This document shows positions 51,081 through 59,500 of a DNA stretch of 64,000 nucleotides, in pieces (position 1 is the stretch's first letter; every line of letters begins with the position of its first letter). The translations under genes were made by a program, and so were the position numbers. The DNA is taken from positions 1,922,001 to 1,986,000 of the forward strand of contig NZ_JAFBCT010000001.1 of NCBI RefSeq assembly GCF_016907835.1, given 5' to 3'. This DNA is from Agromyces cerinus. Lineage in GTDB: Bacteria > Actinomycetota > Actinomycetes > Actinomycetales > Microbacteriaceae. The notes below the pieces were generated by a model, which saw only the letters and a list, made by a program, of their open reading frames with translations, did not search any database and was not told the DNA's origin.

Positions 51081-52019
51081 ATGCGCCCCGCTTCGATCAT
51101 CAGCCGCGTCACCGCGACGGTGGCCGTCGTGCTCGCTCTCGCGGCGTGCAGCGCTCCGATCGACGTGCAGCGGGCGGCCGCCGGGCGCGTCGAGGCGACC
51201 GACGTCGTCGATCTCCCGATCCCACCGGCGACCGAGTTCGATCCCGGATTCATCGTCAGCGACGACTCGTTCTACGACAGCGGCGCGATGAGCGAAGACG
51301 AGATCCAGGCCTTCTTCGAGGGGGTCGACTGCCGGCCGCAGGACCGCGTGCCATGCCTGGCCGACTACATGCAGAGCACCACGACCCAGGCCGCCGCGGG
51401 CCAGGGGCACTGCACCGAGTACCGCGGCGGCATCCGCGAACGTGCGAGCCGCATCGTCTCGAAGGTCGCCGCGGCATGCGGAGTGAGCCCGAAGACCCTG
51501 CTCGTGCTGCTGCAGAAGGAGCAGTCGCTGCTCACCCGGCCGAGCGAGTCGGGCTACCTCCGCGCGACGGGCTACGGCTGCCCCGACACCGCCGACTGCG
51601 ACACCGAGTACTTCGGCTTCTTCAACCAGGTCTACAACGCCGCCTGGCAGTTCCGGCAGTACACCGAGCAGCCCGACCGCGCCTACCGCATCGGCGCCGT
51701 CGATGTGGGGTTCCATCCGGATGCCGCGTGCGGCGCGTCATCCGTCACCATCGCCAACCAGGCCACGGCCAACCTCTACAACTACACGCCGTACCAGCCG
51801 AACCCGGCCGCAGTGGCCGACCCCGAGGTCGGCGACGGCTGCTCGGCCTTCGGCAACCTGAACTTCTGGCGGCTCTGGCACCGCTGGTTCGGCGATCCGG
51901 AGGCGGAGCGCTACCCCGGATTCCTGCCGCCGTGCAGCAGGCTCGTCGGCGGGCACGCCTGCCCGATCCCCGAGGCCACTCTGCCGGCCGTGCCGCCGGT
52001 CGGGCTGCAAGCCGACTGA
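51081..52019 (+). CDS. Secreted lipoprotein of the actinobacterial 'hemagglutinin'-like family
   Basis: 312 residues. Lipobox LALAACSAP (C23). The mature part has FIVSDDSFYDSGAMSEDEIQAFFEG, ERASRIVSKVAAACGVSPKTLLVLLQKEQSLLT, YGCPDTADCDTEYFGFFNQVYNAAWQF, and NQATANLYNYTPYQPN. This combination recurs in Microbacteriaceae secreted proteins labelled hemagglutinin. The QKEQSL helix with a following aromatic-rich helix recalls lysozyme-like or glucosaminidase folds, so a cell-wall hydrolase is possible; Glu in that motif would be the acid. Not proven. Confidence 0.75.
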   Translation: MRPASIISRVTATVAVVLALAACSAPIDVQRAAAGRVEATDVVDLPIPPATEFDPGFIVSDDSFYDSGAMSEDEIQAFFEGVDCRPQDRVPCLADYMQSTTTQAAAGQGHCTEYRGGIRERASRIVSKVAAACGVSPKTLLVLLQKEQSLLTRPSESGYLRATGYGCPDTADCDTEYFGFFNQVYNAAWQFRQYTEQPDRAYRIGAVDVGFHPDAACGASSVTIANQATANLYNYTPYQPNPAAVADPEVGDGCSAFGNLNFWRLWHRWFGDPEAERYPGFLPPCSRLVGGHACPIPEATLPAVPPVGLQAD

Positions 52020-52020
52020 C

Positions 52021-52037
52021 GCCGACGCGTCGTCGGC
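52021..52037. terminator. Short hairpin between convergent genes
   Basis: GCCGACG / CGTCGGC with a CGT loop in the 18-bp gap between the lipoprotein and OsmC genes. Confidence 0.55.
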
Positions 52038-52523
52038 TCAGGCGGTGGAGGCGCCGACCGTCACGACCGGTTCGTGACGCACCGGGAAGTTGACGGATGC
52101 TGCGATGAAGCACTTCGCGGAGGCCTCGACGTGGAGCGCGGCGGCGAGCTCGAGCATCGAGGCGTCCGCCACCTCGATCCGCGGTCGCAGCACGACCTCG
52201 ACGAATGCGCCGCCGCCCCTGCCGTCCTCCCGCATGAGCCCGACGGGCCGATCGGAGTAGCCGCGCACGACCACGCCGTGGTTCGTCGCGACGTGCAGGT
52301 ACGAGAGCATGTGGCACTCGCTCAGCGCAGCGAGCAGCAGCTCCTCGGGGTTCCAGCGCTCACGGTCGCCGTGGAAGGTGCGGTCGCTCGACCCGGCGAT
52401 CTCGTGCAGCTTGCCTGCCGCCCGAACGACGTGCTGGCGGCCGTAGTCGCGGTAGCCCGAGGTGCCGGTTCCGCGGTCGCCCTGCCACTCGACCTCGATC
52501 TCGTAGCGGTGTTCGCCGAGCAT
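52038..52523 (-). CDS. OsmC/Ohr-family peroxiredoxin
   Basis: 161 residues from ATG 52523 (GGAGG 4 nt upstream). Two family cysteines: ALSECHMLSYLHVA (about residue 70) and VEASAKCFIAASVNFPV (about 145), the peroxidatic/resolving pair. NPEELLLAAL is the OsmC signature. Reduces organic hydroperoxides, dependent on lipoyl or thiol reductants. Subfamily (OsmC versus YhfA-like) not settled. Confidence 0.88.
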   Translation of the reverse strand: MLGEHRYEIEVEWQGDRGTGTSGYRDYGRQHVVRAAGKLHEIAGSSDRTFHGDRERWNPEELLLAALSECHMLSYLHVATNHGVVVRGYSDRPVGLMREDGRGGGAFVEVVLRPRIEVADASMLELAAALHVEASAKCFIAASVNFPVRHEPVVTVGASTA

Positions 52524-52590
52524 GCTTCCTCCGATCGTGCGCGCGGCCCGCGCCATCCGATTCTGCCCGATGCCGGTCGTGACGCGGCGA

Positions 52591-52605
52591 TAGGGTGGAG
52601 GCACC
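52591..52605 (+). promoter_or_regulatory. Promoter of gabT with very short leader
   Basis: TAGGGT at 52591-52596, 9 nt before the ATG, with GGAGG in between; transcription would start 2-3 nt upstream of the ATG or at it. Confidence 0.5.
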
Positions 52606-53982
52606 ATGACTGATACCCGCATCGACGCCCAGACAGCCGCCGCCCCGGTCTACACCGTGCCGCAGGAGCGCAAGATCGTGACCGCGATTCCCGGTCCGAA
52701 GTCGCAGGAGCTGCAGGCCCGACGATCGAAGGTCGTCTCCTCCGGCGTCTCCTCGGCGCTGCCCGTGTACATCGAGCGCGCGAACGGCGCGATCCTCGTC
52801 GACGTCGACGGCAACCAGTTCGTCGACTTCGGTGCCGGCATCGGCGTGACGACGATCGGCCACACCGAGCAGCGCGTCGTCGCCGCCGCTGCCGACCAGC
52901 TCCAAGACGTCATCCACACGCTCTTCACGATCACCCCCTACGAGGAGTACGTGCGCGTGGCGGAACTCCTCGCCGAGCACACCCCCGGCAACTGGGAGAA
53001 GAAGAGCGTGCTCGTCAACTCGGGCGCCGAGGCCGTCGAGAACGGCGTCAAGATCGCGCGCAAGCACACCGGCCGTCGTGCCGTCGCCGTGCTCGACCAC
53101 GCCTACCACGGCCGCACCAACCTCACGATGGCGATGAACTACAAGGCGATGCCCTACGCGACCGGCTTCGGCCCGCTCGCCGGCGACGTCTACCACGCGC
53201 CGAACTCGTACCCCTATCGCGACGGGCTGTCCGGCGAAGACGCCGCGGCCCGCACGATCGCCTACCTCGAGAAGGTCGTCGGGGCGAGCGACCTCGCCTG
53301 CCTCGTCGTCGAGCCCATTCAGGGCGAGGGCGGCTTCATGGTTCCCGCAGACGGGTTCCTGCCGACCCTGCAGACGTGGTGCACCGAGCACGGCGTCGTC
53401 ATGATCGCCGACGAGATCCAGTCGGGCATGGCCCGCACCGGCCGCTACTACGCGAGCGAGCACTTCGGCTGGGAGCCCGACCTCGTGCTCTCGGCGAAGG
53501 GCATCGCGGGAGGCCTCCCCCTGGCCGCGGTCACCGGCCGCGCCGAGATCATGGACGCCTCGCAGCCCGGCGGCCTCGGCGGCACCTTCGGCGGCAACCC
53601 CGTCGCGTGCGCCGCGGCGATCGCCGTGTTCGAGTCGATCGAGGAGCACGACCTCCTCGCCGAGGGCCGGCGCATCGAGGCGACGTTCCGCGCCGGGCTC
53701 GAGAAGCTCGCAGCGCGTTACGACGTCATCGGCGAGATCCGCGGCAAGGGCGCGATGATCGCCATCGAACTCGTGCAGCCGGGTACCGGCCAGACCTCGA
53801 AGGCCCCGAACGCCGAAGCCGTCACGGCGATCGTCGCGTTCGCCGCGCAGCAGGGGGTGCTCTTCCTCAACGCCGGCACCTACGGCAACGTGCTGCGCTT
53901 CCTGCCCAGCCTCGCGGTGAGCGACGCGCTCATCGAAGACGGGCTCCGCGTGCTCGACGACGCCCTCGCCTCGCTCGGATAG
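52606..53982 (+). CDS. gabT: 4-aminobutyrate--2-oxoglutarate transaminase
   Basis: 458 residues. Class III aminotransferase: VDGNQFVDFGAGIGVTTIGH, NSGAEAVENGVKIARKHTGR, the PLP-aspartate in VVMIADEIQSGMARTG, the Schiff-base Lys in LVLSAKGIAGGLPLAA (about 299), and GGTFGGNPVACAAA. Converts GABA and 2-oxoglutarate to succinate semialdehyde and glutamate. It is coupled to the asparaginase-II gene and faces a polyamine-type ABC transporter, which fits polyamine/GABA use. No gabD is in the window. Confidence 0.93.
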   Translation: MTDTRIDAQTAAAPVYTVPQERKIVTAIPGPKSQELQARRSKVVSSGVSSALPVYIERANGAILVDVDGNQFVDFGAGIGVTTIGHTEQRVVAAAADQLQDVIHTLFTITPYEEYVRVAELLAEHTPGNWEKKSVLVNSGAEAVENGVKIARKHTGRRAVAVLDHAYHGRTNLTMAMNYKAMPYATGFGPLAGDVYHAPNSYPYRDGLSGEDAAARTIAYLEKVVGASDLACLVVEPIQGEGGFMVPADGFLPTLQTWCTEHGVVMIADEIQSGMARTGRYYASEHFGWEPDLVLSAKGIAGGLPLAAVTGRAEIMDASQPGGLGGTFGGNPVACAAAIAVFESIEEHDLLAEGRRIEATFRAGLEKLAARYDVIGEIRGKGAMIAIELVQPGTGQTSKAPNAEAVTAIVAFAAQQGVLFLNAGTYGNVLRFLPSLAVSDALIEDGLRVLDDALASLG

Positions 53983-54977
53983 TGCAGGTGGCCGGCACAT
54001 TCTCAGTCACTGACTCCGTCGAACTCGCCGTGGTCGAGCGTAATGGTTTCATCGAGTCCCGGCACGCGGGTTCCGCCGTCGTGCTCTCCCCCGAAGGCGA
54101 GGTGCTGCGCGCCCTCGGCGACGTGGTCACCCCGATCTTCCCCCGGTCCTGCCTGAAGCCGTTTCAGGCCGTCGCCGTCATGACCTCGGGCGTCACGCTC
54201 CGAGGCGAAGACGCCGCCATCGCCACCGCGAGCCACTCGGGCACCGCAGCGCACGTCGCCCTCGTGCGACGCCTGCTCGAGCGTGAATCGCTCCCCGAGT
54301 CGGCGCTCGGCTGCCCTCCGGCGGCCCCGTCCGATCAGACGGCGCGCGAACAGCTCATCCGCACGGGCGGGTCGCGCGAGCGTGTGTACATGAACTGCTC
54401 GGGCAAGCACTCGGCGATGCTGCTCGCGTGCGTCGCCAACGAGTGGCCGCTCGAGGGCTACCTCGAGGTCGACCACCCACTGCAGAAGCGCGTGCTCGAC
54501 GTGATCGAGCGTTTCACCGGTGAGCGGCCGGCGGCGACTGCGGTCGACGGTTGCGGTGCGCCCGTGCACGCGATCAGCCTGGGCGGCCTCGGCCGCGGCA
54601 TCCAGAAGATCACCACCGCCGCCGCGGGCTCGCCCTTCGCGCTGTACCGCGAGGCCGCCGCGCTCACCGAAGCGGTGCGCGAGCATGCTTGGGCCGTCGG
54701 CGGCCCCGGCCAGCCCGACACGGTCGCGATCGAACGGCTCGGCGTCTTCGCGAAGATCGGCGCCGAAGGCGTCATGGTCATGACGGCGCCCGACGGCACG
54801 ACCGTGGCGCTCAAGGTGCTCGACGGCTCCGCACGCGCATCGACGATCATCGCGCTGCGACTGCTCGCGCAGTCGCACGCGATCGACCACGAGGCGATCG
54901 ACGCCGTGCAGACCGAGCTCGACCTGTGGGTCATGGGCGGCGAGCAGCGCGTCGGCTCGATCCGCGCCACCGTCTGA
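53982..54977 (+). CDS. Asparaginase II (PF06089-type) family protein
   Basis: 331 residues from GTG at 53982, sharing one base with the gabT stop; a second GTG at 53988 is also possible. Motifs: ELAVVERNGFIESRHAGSAVVL, FPRSCLKPFQAVAVM, ATASHSGTAAHV, YMNCSGKHSAMLLAC, DGCGAPVHAISLGGLGRG. This family is described from Rhizobium as a thermolabile L-asparaginase and is unrelated to the E. coli AnsA/AnsB fold. It would release aspartate and ammonia. Translational coupling to gabT suggests a shared amino-nitrogen role. Confidence 0.85.
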   Translation: MQVAGTFSVTDSVELAVVERNGFIESRHAGSAVVLSPEGEVLRALGDVVTPIFPRSCLKPFQAVAVMTSGVTLRGEDAAIATASHSGTAAHVALVRRLLERESLPESALGCPPAAPSDQTAREQLIRTGGSRERVYMNCSGKHSAMLLACVANEWPLEGYLEVDHPLQKRVLDVIERFTGERPAATAVDGCGAPVHAISLGGLGRGIQKITTAAAGSPFALYREAAALTEAVREHAWAVGGPGQPDTVAIERLGVFAKIGAEGVMVMTAPDGTTVALKVLDGSARASTIIALRLLAQSHAIDHEAIDAVQTELDLWVMGGEQRVGSIRATV

Positions 54978-55070
54978 GCCGACGCGGGCCGACGGCGGCG
55001 TACGCGCCGGTGTCGGCGTAGCGCCGATGTCGGCGCCGGCGTTCGCGCCGGCAGCATGCACCACGACGAC

Positions 55071-55106
55071 GGATGCCGCGGCGGGATCACTCCCGCCGCG
55101 GCATCC
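55071..55106. terminator. Bidirectional terminator, 16-bp perfect stem
   Basis: Two 16-nt complementary arms, each beginning or ending with GGATGCCGCGG, around a TCAC loop. Between the convergent asparaginase and ABC permease genes. Confidence 0.88.
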
Positions 55107-55125
55107 GCTCTCTCGAACGGTCGGA

Positions 55126-56025
55126 TCAGCCGAGATTCGCGAGCCGTTTCGCGCGCGCCGCACGCGAGACCTGCGCGACGATCACGAGCACCAGGGCGAA
55201 GAGGAACACCGCCGACGCGATGACGTTCGCCTCGGCCGGGATGCCGCGCGACGCCGAGATGTAGATGTACTTCGGGAACGTCGAGACGGCGCCCGAGTTG
55301 AAGTTCGTGATGATGAAGTCGTCGAAGCTGAGCGCGAACGACAGCAGCGCCGCCGCCACGATGCCGGGAAGCAGCAGCGGGAACGTCACCCTCCAGAACA
55401 CCTGCGACGGCGAGCCGTAGAGGTCGCGGCCCGCCTCTTCGAGCGCCGGGTCGAGGCTCGCGACACGCGCCTTGACCGTCACCACGACGAAGCTGATGCA
55501 GAACATCGTGTGCGCCAGGATGATCGTCGTCATGTCCTTCGCGACGCCGACCGCGAGGAACTGCGCCGCGAGCCCGGCACCGAGCACGACCTCGGGCGTC
55601 GCCATCGGCAGGAACAGCAGCAGGCTGATCGCACCTCGGGCACGGAACCGGTAGCGCACGAGGGCGATCGCGATCATCGTGCCGAGCGTCGTCGCGATGA
55701 CCGTGGCGGCGATGCCGATGATGATGCTGTTGCCGAACGCCTCGCACACGGCCCCGCCCTCGACCGTGCAGACGTTCAGCCACTTGTCGAAGGTGAACCC
55801 GCGCCAGGCGATGTTCGACTTGATGGAATCGTTGAACGAGAACACGAAGGTGTAGGCGATCGGGATGAGCAGGAACACGAACGCGATGATCGTGTAGGCC
55901 GGCAGCAGCCAGTCGCCGAGCCCGAGTCGACGCCCGCGCACCCGCCCTCCGGGACGCCGCGAATCGAGCTCCTGGCTCTCGCCGAGGCCGCCGAGCACGG
56001 CAGCCGCCTGGACTTCTCCGCTCAC
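55126..56025 (-). CDS. Polyamine-type ABC transporter permease (PotC-like)
   Basis: 299 residues with six membrane helices and the EAA loop EEAGRDLYGSPSQVFWRVTFPLLLPGIVAAAL (EAA---G---------I-LP). An extracytoplasmic loop contains VCTVEGGAVC. Position and sequence correspond to PotC of spermidine/putrescine importers. It overlaps the preceding permease by 4 bp (ATGA). Last gene of the transporter operon. Confidence 0.9.
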   Translation of the reverse strand: MSGEVQAAAVLGGLGESQELDSRRPGGRVRGRRLGLGDWLLPAYTIIAFVFLLIPIAYTFVFSFNDSIKSNIAWRGFTFDKWLNVCTVEGGAVCEAFGNSIIIGIAATVIATTLGTMIAIALVRYRFRARGAISLLLFLPMATPEVVLGAGLAAQFLAVGVAKDMTTIILAHTMFCISFVVVTVKARVASLDPALEEAGRDLYGSPSQVFWRVTFPLLLPGIVAAALLSFALSFDDFIITNFNSGAVSTFPKYIYISASRGIPAEANVIASAVFLFALVLVIVAQVSRAARAKRLANLG

Positions 56026-56933
56026 AGCAGGTCCTCCGTTCCGGATCGCTTGACGTAGACGCCGACGAGCACGAGGATCGCGGCCATGAGGATGATCGAG
56101 AGCGCCGCGGCAGCCGGATAGTTCAGCAGCACGAGGAAGTTCGCCTCGATCACGTTGCCCATCATCTGCGTGTCGGGCCCGCCGAGGAAGTCGCGGCTCG
56201 CGTTCACGTAGTCGCCCGCGGCGGGAATGAACGTGAGCAGCGTTCCCGCGACGATGCCCGGCATCGACAGCGGGATGGTGACCTTGCGGAAGACCGTGAA
56301 CGGATTCGCGTACAGGTCGCTGCCCGCTTCGAGGTAGCGCAGGTCGAGCCGCTCGAGCGTCGTGTACAACGGCAGGGTCATGAACGGAATGAAGTTGTAC
56401 GTGAGACCGAAGATCACCGCGAACGGCGTGCCCGTGAAGTGCGCGTCGGGCGCCATGAGCGAGAGCGCCTTCAACGACGTGATGATGAAGGACTCATCGG
56501 AGAGCAACTGCTTCCACGCGAGCGTGCGGAGCAGGAAGCTGATGAAGAACGGTGCGATGACGAGCACGAGCATGAGCCCCTGCAGCATCGGCCACCGCCG
56601 CGCCTTCACCCCGATGAAGTAGGCGAGCGGGTAGCTGAAGATCAGCGCGAACACCGTGGCCGCGAGTGCGTACCCGAAGGAGCGCACGATGTGCGGCCAG
56701 TAGTCGCTCATGACCGTGACGTAGTTCTGCCAGTTGAACGCGTAGTCGTACTGGCCGATGTCACCGAACTCGGCCGGAGCCTGCAACGAGGTGAGCAGGA
56801 GCGAGATGAGCGGCGTGATGAAGAACAGCACGAGGTAGAGCAGACCGGGAAGCAGCAGGAACAGGGCGATCCGGCTGCGCTTCCTCGGCGCCTGCGGCAC
56901 GACCTCTGCGGTCTGGAAGGCGGCGAAGGCCAT
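56022..56933 (-). CDS. Polyamine-type ABC transporter permease (PotB-like)
   Basis: 303 residues, six helices. EAA loop LEAGSDLYANPFTVFRKVTIPLSMPGIVAGTLLTFIPAAGDYVN; FISFLLRTLAWKQLL is typical of PotB. 2 bp after the ATP-binding gene. Forms the heterodimeric channel with the PotC-like subunit. Confidence 0.9.
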   Translation of the reverse strand: MAFAAFQTAEVVPQAPRKRSRIALFLLLPGLLYLVLFFITPLISLLLTSLQAPAEFGDIGQYDYAFNWQNYVTVMSDYWPHIVRSFGYALAATVFALIFSYPLAYFIGVKARRWPMLQGLMLVLVIAPFFISFLLRTLAWKQLLSDESFIITSLKALSLMAPDAHFTGTPFAVIFGLTYNFIPFMTLPLYTTLERLDLRYLEAGSDLYANPFTVFRKVTIPLSMPGIVAGTLLTFIPAAGDYVNASRDFLGGPDTQMMGNVIEANFLVLLNYPAAAALSIILMAAILVLVGVYVKRSGTEDLL

Positions 56934-56935
56934 GG

Positions 56936-58141
56936 TCAGCCCTCCTCGAGCTCCGTGACGAGCTCCTCACGGCGCTGCGCGGCGATCGACGTCGTGTCGT
57001 CGTCGGCGGCGAACCGCGCCGACGGCTCGGCCACGTCGTCGAGGCCGAAGCCGTGCTCGACCGGCCACGAGACCCACACCTCGGCGCCTTCGCCGACGAC
57101 GGGACCCGAACCGGTGTTCTGCGCGAACACGGTGACGGTGCCGGCTTCGGGGATCGCGACGATGTACTGCGTGCTCACGCCCGAGAACGACACGTCGATG
57201 ATCCGGCCCGGGCCGAGGACGTTGTGATCGGATGACTCGGCCGGCGCTTCCCGGAGCAGGGTGACCTTCTCGGGTCGCACACCGACGGTGACGCGGCCCT
57301 TGTGCCGCTGGGCCCGTGCAGCGGGCACGGTCACCCGTGCGCCTGCGATGTCGACCGAGATCGCGGCATCCGTCGAGCCGGCGACGTCACCCGTGAACAG
57401 GTTCGACTGGCCCAGGAAGTTCGCGACGAACGAGGTGCGCGGCAACTCGTAGAGTTCGGCCGGGGCGCCCATCTGCTCGATCGCGCCCTTGTTCATGACC
57501 GCGACGGTGTCGGCCATGGTCATGGCCTCCTCCTGGTCGTGCGTGACGTGCAGGAAGGTGAGTCCGACCTCTTCCTGGATCGTCTTCAACTCGAGCTGCA
57601 TCTGACGGCGGAGCTTCAGGTCGAGCGCGCCGAGCGGCTCGTCGAGGAGGAGCAGCGCCGGGCGGTTGACGATGGCCCGGGCGAGCGCGACGCGCTGCTG
57701 CTGGCCGCCCGAGAGCTGTGCCGGACGGCGCTGGGCGAGGTGATCGAGCTCGACGAGCCGGAGCGCCTCGTGCGCACGGCCGAGCGCGTCACCGATGCGA
57801 CGGCGCTTGAGTCCGAACGCGACGTTCTCGAGCACCGACATGTGCGGGAAGAGCGCGTAGCTCTGGAACACCGTGTTGACCGGGCGCTCATGCGCCTTGG
57901 TTCCCGTGACGTCGCGGCCTCCGATGAGGATGCGACCGCTCGTGGGCTCCTCGAGACCGGCGACGAGCCGCAGCGTCGTCGTCTTGCCGCAGCCCGACGG
58001 GCCGAGCAGGGCGAAGAACGAACCGGCCGGGATCGTGAGATCGAGGTCCTCGATCGCGGTGAACCCGGGGAATCGCTTCTGAATGCCGACGAGTTCGAGG
58101 TCTGCGCCGCGTTCGGCGAACTCGCGTACCGACACGCTCAC
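56936..58141 (-). CDS. potA: Polyamine-type ABC transporter ATP-binding protein (PotA-like)
   Basis: 401 residues from GTG 58141, overlapping the upstream stop (GTGA). Walker [11 protein letters not shown] (about residues 42-51), Q-loop [12 protein letters not shown], signature [15 protein letters not shown], Walker [14 protein letters not shown]-loop THDQEEAM, then a TOBE regulatory domain ([14 protein letters not shown]). Energises import of a polyamine or related cation. Specificity to putrescine, spermidine or GABA is inferred from family and neighbours only. Confidence 0.92.
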   Translation of the reverse strand: MSVSVREFAERGADLELVGIQKRFPGFTAIEDLDLTIPAGSFFALLGPSGCGKTTTLRLVAGLEEPTSGRILIGGRDVTGTKAHERPVNTVFQSYALFPHMSVLENVAFGLKRRRIGDALGRAHEALRLVELDHLAQRRPAQLSGGQQQRVALARAIVNRPALLLLDEPLGALDLKLRRQMQLELKTIQEEVGLTFLHVTHDQEEAMTMADTVAVMNKGAIEQMGAPAELYELPRTSFVANFLGQSNLFTGDVAGSTDAAISVDIAGARVTVPAARAQRHKGRVTVGVRPEKVTLLREAPAESSDHNVLGPGRIIDVSFSGVSTQYIVAIPEAGTVTVFAQNTGSGPVVGEGAEVWVSWPVEHGFGLDDVAEPSARFAADDDTTSIAAQRREELVTELEEG

Positions 58142-59352
58142 GCTCCCAGGAGGATGCTCTGGAACTGCGCCTGGTACTTCTGCTCCTCGGCACCGCTGAG
58201 CGATCGGAAGATGTGCGCGTTCGACAGCGTCTCTTCGTTCGGGAAGATGAGCTGGTTCTCGGCGAGCTCGGGATCGATCGCGATCGCGGCCTCCTTCGCA
58301 CCGGCGACCGGCGTGATGAAGTTCACCCACGCGGCGACCTCCGCGGCGACCTCGGGGTCGTAGTAGAAGTTCATGAGCGCCTCGGCGTTGGCCTTGCGCG
58401 GCGAGCCGATCGGCACGAGGAAGTTGTCGTTCCACAGCGTGCCACCCGCGGTCGGGATCGCGAACTCCCACTTGTCGCCGGCCTCGGCGTTGATGACCGT
58501 GATGTCGCCCGACCAGCAGATCGCCGCGAGGGTGTCTTCGCTCTTCAGGTCTTCGAGGTAGGAGTTGCCCTTGATGTTGCGCACCTGACCGGACTCGACC
58601 TGTTCGCGGAGCACCTCGATGGCCGCGTCGAACTCCGGGTCGCCCCAGTCGCTCGCGATGTCGACGCCGTTCTGCTGCAGGATGAGCCCCATCGTGTCGC
58701 GCATCTCGGAGAGCACGCCGACGCGGCCCTTGAGATCGGAGTTCCAGAGGTCTTCGACGGACTCGATGCCGCCGGGGATCGCCTCCTTGTTCCAGCAGAT
58801 GCCGGCGAAGCCGCCCTGCCAGGGCAGCGTGTGGGCCCGGCCCTTGTCGAAGTCGGGGTCTCGCAGCGCCGGGTTGAGGTTCACGATGTTCGGGATGTTG
58901 TCGTGGTTCAGCTCCTGCGTGTAGCCGAAGCGGATCCAGCGGGCTGCCATCCAGTCGGTGAGCACGGCCGTGTCGGCGCCGATGTCCTTGCCGAGGGCGA
59001 GCTGGTCCTTCACCTTGCCGTAGTACGTGTTGTTGTCGTCGACGGCGACCTCGTAGTTGACCGCGATGCCGGTCTCCTCGGTGAACTGCTCGAGCGTGGG
59101 GTACGCGCCGCTGTCGTCTTCGTCGATGTAGGCGGCCCAGTTGGCCCAGTTGACCGTCTTGTCGGTGGCAGAGGTGTCCGCCGCGGCGGTGGGCTTGGCC
59201 TGGCCTCCGCCGGTCGAGCACGCAGCGAGGGCCAGGGCAGTGGCTCCTGCACCCGCTCCGGCGAGCAACGTGCGGCGATTGAGCTGCATCTGTCGGGCCT
59301 GGAGGATCAGCGATCGCATCATCGGGTCCTGGGGCAGGGGGCGTCGATTCAC
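58138..59352 (-). CDS. Polyamine-type ABC transporter substrate-binding lipoprotein (PotD-like)
   Basis: 404 residues from GTG 59352 (GGAG 6 nt upstream). N-terminus has NRRTLLAGAGAGATALALAACSTGG, a Tat-like signal with lipobox (C45). The mature protein matches PotD/PotF: TVNWANWAAYID, EETGIAVNYEV, DTAVLTDWMAARWI, LPWQGGFAGICWNKEAI, NFITPVAGAKEAA. Binds ligand outside and delivers it to the permeases. Heads the potD-A-B-C operon; an AT-richer stretch at 59425-59470 probably holds the promoter but I cannot fix the hexamers. Confidence 0.9.
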   Translation of the reverse strand: MNRRPLPQDPMMRSLILQARQMQLNRRTLLAGAGAGATALALAACSTGGGQAKPTAAADTSATDKTVNWANWAAYIDEDDSGAYPTLEQFTEETGIAVNYEVAVDDNNTYYGKVKDQLALGKDIGADTAVLTDWMAARWIRFGYTQELNHDNIPNIVNLNPALRDPDFDKGRAHTLPWQGGFAGICWNKEAIPGGIESVEDLWNSDLKGRVGVLSEMRDTMGLILQQNGVDIASDWGDPEFDAAIEVLREQVESGQVRNIKGNSYLEDLKSEDTLAAICWSGDITVINAEAGDKWEFAIPTAGGTLWNDNFLVPIGSPRKANAEALMNFYYDPEVAAEVAAWVNFITPVAGAKEAAIAIDPELAENQLIFPNEETLSNAHIFRSLSGAEEQKYQAQFQSILLGA

Positions 59353-59500
59353 GGGGGACTCCGTTTCGGTTTGCAGCAGTGCAAGGGTGGGAAGATACTG
59401 CCACACTGCTGGGCGGAAATCACTCGATGATGTCCAAATCGTTAATTTCTGCGAACATCTGGTGCGGAATCAGCGCTTCTCGCCCGATCCCGCGACCGAT

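Noticed and set aside
56936..59404. Single 822-codon ABC ATPase gene
   Set aside because: Its N-terminal 420 codons are an out-of-frame reading of the substrate-binding protein; the ATPase starts at GTG 58141 with a GTGA overlap.
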